From Asaia bogorensis (GTDB taxonomy: Bacteria > Pseudomonadota > Alphaproteobacteria > Reyranellales > Reyranellaceae): DNA of 64,000 bases. The notes beneath the pieces are model-generated. The model was not told where the DNA came from. It made no database searches and worked only from the letters and a program-made list of their open reading frames with translations. The stretch covers positions 1 through 64,000 of the forward strand of contig CAMDQJ010000006.1 in assembly GCA_945905835.1 (NCBI GenBank), given 5' to 3'. Positions 58,861 through 64,000 of this stretch are shown in pieces (positions within the stretch are counted from its first letter, which is position 1; every line of letters starts with the position of its first letter). The position numbers and the translations under genes are program-made.

Positions 58861-60039
58861 ATGTCAGACGGCAATCCACGCCCCCCGGGCCCCCGCCCTC
58901 TGAGTGGCGTTCGTATCCTCGATTTCTCGACCACCATCGCCGGTCCCCATTGCAGCCGCCTGATGGCCGACATGGGCGCCGACGTAATCAAGATCGAATC
59001 GCCCGAGGGCGACCTGATGCGCAGCCGGCCGGTGCAGCGCGACGGCGCCGGCACCATGTTCGGCCAGCTCAACGCCGGCAAACGCTCGATCGTGCTCGAC
59101 CTCAAGAAGCCCGAGGCGATCGCGGCGGTGAAGAAGCTGGTGAAGGTCGTCGACATCGTGGTGGAGAATTATCGCCCGGGCGTCATGAAGCGGCTCGGTC
59201 TTGACTATCCGGAGCTCGCCAAGGTCAATCCCAGGATCATCTACGGCGCCATCTCGGGCTACGGCCAGACCGGCCCGGGCGCCGGGCGGCCGGCCTACGC
59301 GCCGGTGATCCACGCCTCGACCGGTTACGACCAGGCGCACCTCTTCTACCAGCAAGGCCGAACGCGGCCGGACAATTGCGGCATCTTCGTCGCCGACTAC
59401 GCCTCGGGCGCCTACGCCATGGGCGGCATCCTGGCGGCGCTGCATCAGCGCCACGTCACCGGCAAAGGCCAGATGGTCGACGTGTCGATGTTCGAGACGC
59501 TGATCGGCATGCTTCTGGGCGAGGTGAACCGCGCGCAGTTCGACTTCGAGATGCCGTCGCGGCCGATGTACGGGCCGGTCGAAGCCAAGGACGGCTACGT
59601 CATGCTGGCGACGGCGAGCGAGAAGACCTTCCAGGACATGGCGACGGCGGCCGGCCGACGCGACTGGCTCACCGACCCGCGCTTCGAGAAATACGCCGAC
59701 CGGCGCATGAACTGGGACAAGTTCGTCGACGAGTTCGAGCAATGGTCCAGAAAGCTCACTGTCACGGAGTGCATCACGGCGCTGGAGAAACACGGCGTGC
59801 CCTGCTCGCCCTACCTCACCGTGACCGAGGCACTGCAGGACCCTCAGGTCGAGCATCGCGGAACGCTCTGCACCATCGAGGACAGCGCCGGAGCCTACAA
59901 CTCACCCGCACCGCCTTTCCGCTTCTCCTACTCCAAGCTGCAAAGCGGACCGAAGGTAGCGAAGCTCGGCGAGCACACCGCGAGCGTTTTGGCTGAAGCG
60001 GGTTTTAGCGCCGACGAGATCAAGGCGCTGGTGAAATGA
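58861..60039 (+). CDS. CaiB/BaiF family CoA-transferase
   Basis: 'LSGVRILDFSTTIAGPHCSRLMADMGADVIKIESPEGDLMR', 'YRPGVMKRLGLDYPELAKVNPRIIYGAISGYGQTGPGAGRPAY'. Confidence 0.96.
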   Translation: MSDGNPRPPGPRPLSGVRILDFSTTIAGPHCSRLMADMGADVIKIESPEGDLMRSRPVQRDGAGTMFGQLNAGKRSIVLDLKKPEAIAAVKKLVKVVDIVVENYRPGVMKRLGLDYPELAKVNPRIIYGAISGYGQTGPGAGRPAYAPVIHASTGYDQAHLFYQQGRTRPDNCGIFVADYASGAYAMGGILAALHQRHVTGKGQMVDVSMFETLIGMLLGEVNRAQFDFEMPSRPMYGPVEAKDGYVMLATASEKTFQDMATAAGRRDWLTDPRFEKYADRRMNWDKFVDEFEQWSRKLTVTECITALEKHGVPCSPYLTVTEALQDPQVEHRGTLCTIEDSAGAYNSPAPPFRFSYSKLQSGPKVAKLGEHTASVLAEAGFSADEIKALVK

Positions 60040-60186
60040 TCGATCCGCGTACACCCTGGAGTTCTTCGGCGATTTTAGCCCGCCGTGCTCGACGACATGC
60101 TGACGCGCGAGCAACTTGGGCGTAAAATCGCCGTATCCGAAGAAGGCGGCCGGAACGTCTTCCGCTCCGCTTAGGTCGAGGAAACC

Positions 60187-61020
60187 ATGCCCAACGTGCT
60201 CAGCCCGGCGCAGATGGCCGAATTCAACGAGAAGGGCTTCACCTACGCGCGCGGCCTGTTCGCGCCCGACGAGGTGAAGCTGCTGACGCGCGCCATGGAG
60301 GAAGATCCCGCGGTACGCAGCAGCATCCTCGACCGCCGCGACGGCGAAGGCCGCTCGACGCGCATTGCGCTGTGGAACCGCGCCGGCGACAGCGTCTATG
60401 GCCTGGCCGCGCGTACCAACCGCATGGTCGATACTTCGGCCGAACTCTTGGGTGGTCCTGTCTATCACTACCAGTCGAAGCTCACGGCCAAGGAGCCCGA
60501 AGTCGGCGGCGCCTGGGAATGGCACCAGGACTACGGCTACTGGTATTACAACGGCTGCATCCGGCCCGACCTTCTCTCGGTGATGATCGCTCTCGACAAG
60601 ACCGACCGCCACAACGGTTGCCTGCAGATCGCGACCGGCTCGCACAGGCTCGGCCGCATCGACCACACGCCGCTGTCGCCGACCCAGAACGAGGTCGATC
60701 CCAAGCGCATGCCGCACATTCTCGAGCAATGCCCGATCGAGTATTGCGAGCTCGAGGCCGGCGACGCGCTGATCTTCCACTGCAACGCCATCCATCGCTC
60801 CGATGCCAACCGCTCGGCCAACCGGCGCTGGACGCTGCTGATCTGTTACAACCGCGTCGACAACGACACGATCATCAAGACCGACGATCGCTACTTCGTG
60901 CCGCTCGAGCCGGTCGACGACGAGGCCATCCGCCGCGCCGGCCTGAAGTTCGCCAGTGACGACAACCAGGAACACTTCGCCAGCCGGCCGTATGTGCCGG
61001 ATTTGAGGAAGGCGTCGTAA
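60187..61020 (+). CDS. Phytanoyl-CoA dioxygenase family protein
   Basis: Fe(II)/2OG ligands 'WEWHQDYGYWYYNG' and 'GDALIFHCNAIHRSDANRS'. Confidence 0.92.
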   Translation: MPNVLSPAQMAEFNEKGFTYARGLFAPDEVKLLTRAMEEDPAVRSSILDRRDGEGRSTRIALWNRAGDSVYGLAARTNRMVDTSAELLGGPVYHYQSKLTAKEPEVGGAWEWHQDYGYWYYNGCIRPDLLSVMIALDKTDRHNGCLQIATGSHRLGRIDHTPLSPTQNEVDPKRMPHILEQCPIEYCELEAGDALIFHCNAIHRSDANRSANRRWTLLICYNRVDNDTIIKTDDRYFVPLEPVDDEAIRRAGLKFASDDNQEHFASRPYVPDLRKAS

Positions 61021-61105
61021 GCGCCAGGTGGTCCGCAGCCCTTTCAGGGGTGGTGAACGAAAAGTGAGAAGAATCGGCTAGAACCCCTATAGAATAGGCA
61101 TCCGA

Positions 61106-61140
61106 GGCTTCTCACCGGAGTGAGAAGACTGTGAGAAGCC
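61106..61140. repeat. GTGAGAAG repeat/hairpin cluster
   Basis: GGCTTCTCACCGGAGTGAGAAGACTGTGAGAAGCC; further direct copy of GTGAGAAG at 61064-61071. Confidence 0.7.
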
Positions 61141-61204
61141 GTACGTCTTTCGGGGCTTTATGGACTTCCCGATTGCGGACCGGGAGGCCCGCGGTCCCAG
61201 AAGA

Positions 61205-63886
61205 TCAAGCCCCGAGCCGTTCCAGCGCCGTGCTCAAACGCGTGCGGGTCTGTTCGGCGGCCGTGCGCCGCTCACGCTGCTCCTCGACCACCTCTTCCGG
61301 CGCTTTCGACACGAAGGCCGCGTTGCCGAGCTTGGCGTCGATCTTGCCGACCTCGTCGGCCAGCTTCTTGATTTCCTTCTGCAGACGCGCGCCCTCGGCT
61401 TTCAGGTCGATGACGTCGGTCACCGGCAGCGCATAGGTCGCCTCGCCGACCACGATCTGCAATGCGCCCTTCGGGGCAATCGCGGCGGGCTCTATGCCTT
61501 CGATGCGCGCCAGCCGCTCGATCGCCGGGCGATGCGTCTCCAGTCGTTTGGCCGTCGTGCCGTCGCCACCGACTACCAGCATTTTCAGCTTGGCGCCCGC
61601 CGGCACGTTCAGCTCGGCGCGGGCCGAGCGGATGTCGGAGATCAGCTTCACCAGCCAGCCCATCTCGGCATCGGCGGCCGGATCGAGTGCCGGCGGCACG
61701 GGCCATGGCTGGGCAATCAGCGGGCCGTGCTCGGCGCGATGGCCGGTCTTGTCCCAGATCTCTTCGGTGATGAAGGGCATCACGGGATGCATCAGCTTCG
61801 CCGTCTCACGCAACACATAGGCCGTGACGGCGCGCGTCTCATCTTTGGCCGGCCCGTCTTCGCCCTGCAGGATCGGCTTGGTGAGCTCGACATACCAGTC
61901 GCAGACCATGCCCCAGACGAACTCGTAGAGCGCCGTCGCAGCGTCGTTGAGGCGGAAGTCGGCGATGGCGCCGTCGACGGCCTGATTGGCGCGAGCCAGC
62001 TCGCCCAGCATCCAGCGGTTGACCCTGAGCTTCGCCGTTGCCGGATCGAAGCCCTTGGGCAGCACCGCACCGTTCATCTCGGCGAAGCGCGTGGCGTTCC
62101 AGAATTTGGTGGCGAAGTTGCGCGAGCCTTCGACGCGCGCGGTGGCAAGCCGCAGGCGGCCGGCCGATGCCGATGCCATCGAGGTCATGGTGAAGCGCAG
62201 TGCATCGGAGCCGTATTTATCAATCAGCTCGAGGGGATCGATCACGTTCCCCTTCGACTTCGACATCTTCTGGCCCTTCTCGTCCGTCACCAGTCCGTGC
62301 AGGTAGACGGTGCGGAATGGCACGTCGGGCATGAAATGCATGCTCATCATCATCATGCGGGCGACCCAGAAGAACAGGATGTCCCAGCCGGTCACCAGCA
62401 CGCTGGTCGGATAGTACTTGGCGAGCTCAGGCGTCTTGTCCGGCCAGCCGAGCGTCGAGAACGGCCACAGGGCCGAGCTGAACCAGGTGTCGAGCACGTC
62501 GGGATCGCGCACCAGCGGTTCGTCCTTGCCGTAATGCGCGTGCGCTTCGGTCTTGGCCTCGCTCTCGGTGAGCGCGACGAAGACCTTCTTGTCAGGGCCG
62601 TACCACGCCGGGATCTGATGACCCCACCAGAGCTGGCGCGAAATGCACCACGGCTCGATGTTCTCCATCCAGCGGAAGAATTCCTGCCGTCCGCGCTCGG
62701 GCACGAATTTCACCCGGCCGTCGAGCGCCGCTGCGATCGGGCCGACAGCCAGCTTCTTGGCGTCGGCGTACCACTGCTCGGTGAGGAACGGCTCGACCGG
62801 CACGCCGCCGCGGTCGCCGTAGGGAACGGCATGGCTATGCGGCTCGATCTTCTCGACGAGGCCCGCCTCTTCCATCTCGGCCACGATCTTCTTGCGCGCC
62901 TCGAAGCGGTCCAGCCCGAGGTACTTCTCCGGCGCCTTGTCGTTGATGCGCGCGAACTTGTCGAAGATGCCGATGGCTTCGAGATTGTGCCGGCGGCCCA
63001 CTTCGAAATCGTTGAAGTCGTGGGCCGGCGTGATCTTGACCGCGCCCGAACCCTTCTCCGGGTCGGAATATTCGTCGGCGACGATCGGGATGCGGCGGCC
63101 GACCAGCGGCAGGATGGCGTGCTTGCCGATGAGATGCTTCCATTTAGGATCGTCGGGATGCACGGCGACGCCGGTATCGCCCAGCATCGTCTCGGGCCGC
63201 GTCGTCGCCACGATGATGAACTCGTCGGCGCTGCCCTCGATCGGGTATTTGAAATACCAGAGACTCCCTCTCACCTCGCGCGACTCGACCTCGAGGTCGG
63301 AGATCGCCGTCAGCATATTGGGGTCCCAGTTGACCAGCCGGTTGTCCTTGTAGATCAGGCCGGCCTTGTAGAGATCGACGAAGACTTTCAGGACCGCCCG
63401 CGACAGGCCCTCATCCATGGTGAAGCGCTCGCGACTCCAGTCGGCCGAGGCGCCAAGGCGGCGGAGCTGGTTAATGATAGTGCCGCCAGAATAGGCCTTC
63501 CACTCCCAAACCTTGGCCAAGAACTCCTCGCGATTCAGCAGCTTCTTGTTGGCGTCAGCCTTCGCTGCGCCCTCGACCGCGAGGCCGATGCCTTCCTGCT
63601 CTAGATTGCGCACCACGACCATTTGCGTGGCGATGCCGGCATGGTCGGTGCCCGGTTGCCACAGCACGTCGTCGCCCTTCATGCGGCGCCAGCGGATCAG
63701 CACGTCCTGCAGGGTATTGTCGAGCGCGTGGCCCATGTGCAGGCTGCCGGTGACGTTGGGTGGCGGGATGACGATGCAGTACGGCGGCTTGGGGGAATCG
63801 GGATGGGCCTTGAAGGCGCCGGAGTTCTCCCACTCGGGGTAGCGGCGGGCTTCGATCTCTCTGGGATCGTACGTCTTGTCGAGCAT
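61205..63886 (-). CDS. valS: Valyl-tRNA synthetase
   Basis: 'PPPNVTGSLHMGHALDNTLQD' HIGH and 'GQKMSKSKGNVIDPLELIDKYG' KMSKS; C-terminal coiled coil. Confidence 0.98.
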   Translation of the reverse strand: MLDKTYDPREIEARRYPEWENSGAFKAHPDSPKPPYCIVIPPPNVTGSLHMGHALDNTLQDVLIRWRRMKGDDVLWQPGTDHAGIATQMVVVRNLEQEGIGLAVEGAAKADANKKLLNREEFLAKVWEWKAYSGGTIINQLRRLGASADWSRERFTMDEGLSRAVLKVFVDLYKAGLIYKDNRLVNWDPNMLTAISDLEVESREVRGSLWYFKYPIEGSADEFIIVATTRPETMLGDTGVAVHPDDPKWKHLIGKHAILPLVGRRIPIVADEYSDPEKGSGAVKITPAHDFNDFEVGRRHNLEAIGIFDKFARINDKAPEKYLGLDRFEARKKIVAEMEEAGLVEKIEPHSHAVPYGDRGGVPVEPFLTEQWYADAKKLAVGPIAAALDGRVKFVPERGRQEFFRWMENIEPWCISRQLWWGHQIPAWYGPDKKVFVALTESEAKTEAHAHYGKDEPLVRDPDVLDTWFSSALWPFSTLGWPDKTPELAKYYPTSVLVTGWDILFFWVARMMMMSMHFMPDVPFRTVYLHGLVTDEKGQKMSKSKGNVIDPLELIDKYGSDALRFTMTSMASASAGRLRLATARVEGSRNFATKFWNATRFAEMNGAVLPKGFDPATAKLRVNRWMLGELARANQAVDGAIADFRLNDAATALYEFVWGMVCDWYVELTKPILQGEDGPAKDETRAVTAYVLRETAKLMHPVMPFITEEIWDKTGHRAEHGPLIAQPWPVPPALDPAADAEMGWLVKLISDIRSARAELNVPAGAKLKMLVVGGDGTTAKRLETHRPAIERLARIEGIEPAAIAPKGALQIVVGEATYALPVTDVIDLKAEGARLQKEIKKLADEVGKIDAKLGNAAFVSKAPEEVVEEQRERRTAAEQTRTRLSTALERLGA

Positions 63887-63902
63887 CTATTAGCCTTATA
63901 AC

Positions 63903-63934
63903 GAAAAACGCCACGGAGGTGACCCCGTGGCGTT
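63903..63934 (-). terminator. Rho-independent terminator for the minus-strand gene upstream of valS
   Basis: 10-bp stem AACGCCACGG/CCGTGGCGTT, 8-nt loop; on the minus strand followed by a T-run (TTTTTCG). Confidence 0.75.
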
Positions 63935-63954
63935 CGATCTTCAGGGCGCCTGGA

Positions 63955-64000
63955 TCAGCGGCGGGTCAGCCGAACGATCTCCCGTTCGACGATCCGCTCG
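63955..64000 (-). CDS. C-terminal tail of a DUF2497/PopZ-like protein (partial at window edge)
   Basis: Minus-strand reading '...ERIVEREIVRLTRR*' upstream of valS resembles the DUF2497 C-terminus; only 14 codons visible. Confidence 0.4.
   Translation of the reverse strand, partial: ERIVEREIVRLTRR

Noticed and set aside
60040-60186. Short frame 'MLTREQLGRKIAVSEEGGRNVFRSA*' upstream of the phytanoyl-CoA dioxygenase gene
   Set aside because: Too short and without recognisable family; might be a decayed gene end but cannot be supported.
61160-63604. 814-aa plus-strand ORF opposite valS
   Set aside because: Antisense shadow ORF from GC-rich codon bias; valS on the minus strand has full family motifs. 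The translated antisense is Arg/His/Gly-rich with no recognisable domain.

Overview
GC-rich chromosomal window from what looks like an alphaproteobacterium (inferred from gene content and order; no search was run). Most of it is dense housekeeping and metabolic sequence: ntrY-ntrX-dat-HAD-hfq-hflX-groES-IMPase; mazG; MBL hydrolase-tatD-metG-holB-tmk-dacC-rlpA-mltB; tRNA-Ser(UGA); mfd-sdhE-recG; sufU-sufS; a CoxD/E/F-XdhC-type molybdoenzyme maturation cluster; a NicO-family metal transporter; parE; pyrD; ilvD; valS. Accessory catabolic genes (two Bug-type binding proteins, TPP enzyme, enolase-superfamily enzyme, D-threonine aldolase-like, several SDRs, amidase, CaiB, phytanoyl-CoA dioxygenase) lie between them. 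No CRISPR array, prophage, intact transposase or rRNA was seen. The main unexplained signals are: (1) two copies of a 132-bp MITE-like element with 17-bp terminal inverted repeats, in opposite orientation, bounding a ~7.9-kb segment and truncating a small membrane-protein gene; (2) a TetR-like gene whose DNA-binding helix-turn-helix appears precisely missing but which keeps a 31-bp near-perfect palindrome just before its start codon; (3) a multiply broken DUF4139-type gene and a DUF1007-type gene with one nonsense codon beside the NicO transporter; (4) an operon-like set of DUF350 protein, unannotated 46-aa membrane peptide and trypsin-like protease; (5) an NtrX with Lys in place of the Walker B Asp; (6) a GTGAGAAG repeat cluster able to form two mutually exclusive hairpins. 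None of these is proven to be a new system; the MITE family and the HTH-less TetR are the best leads.
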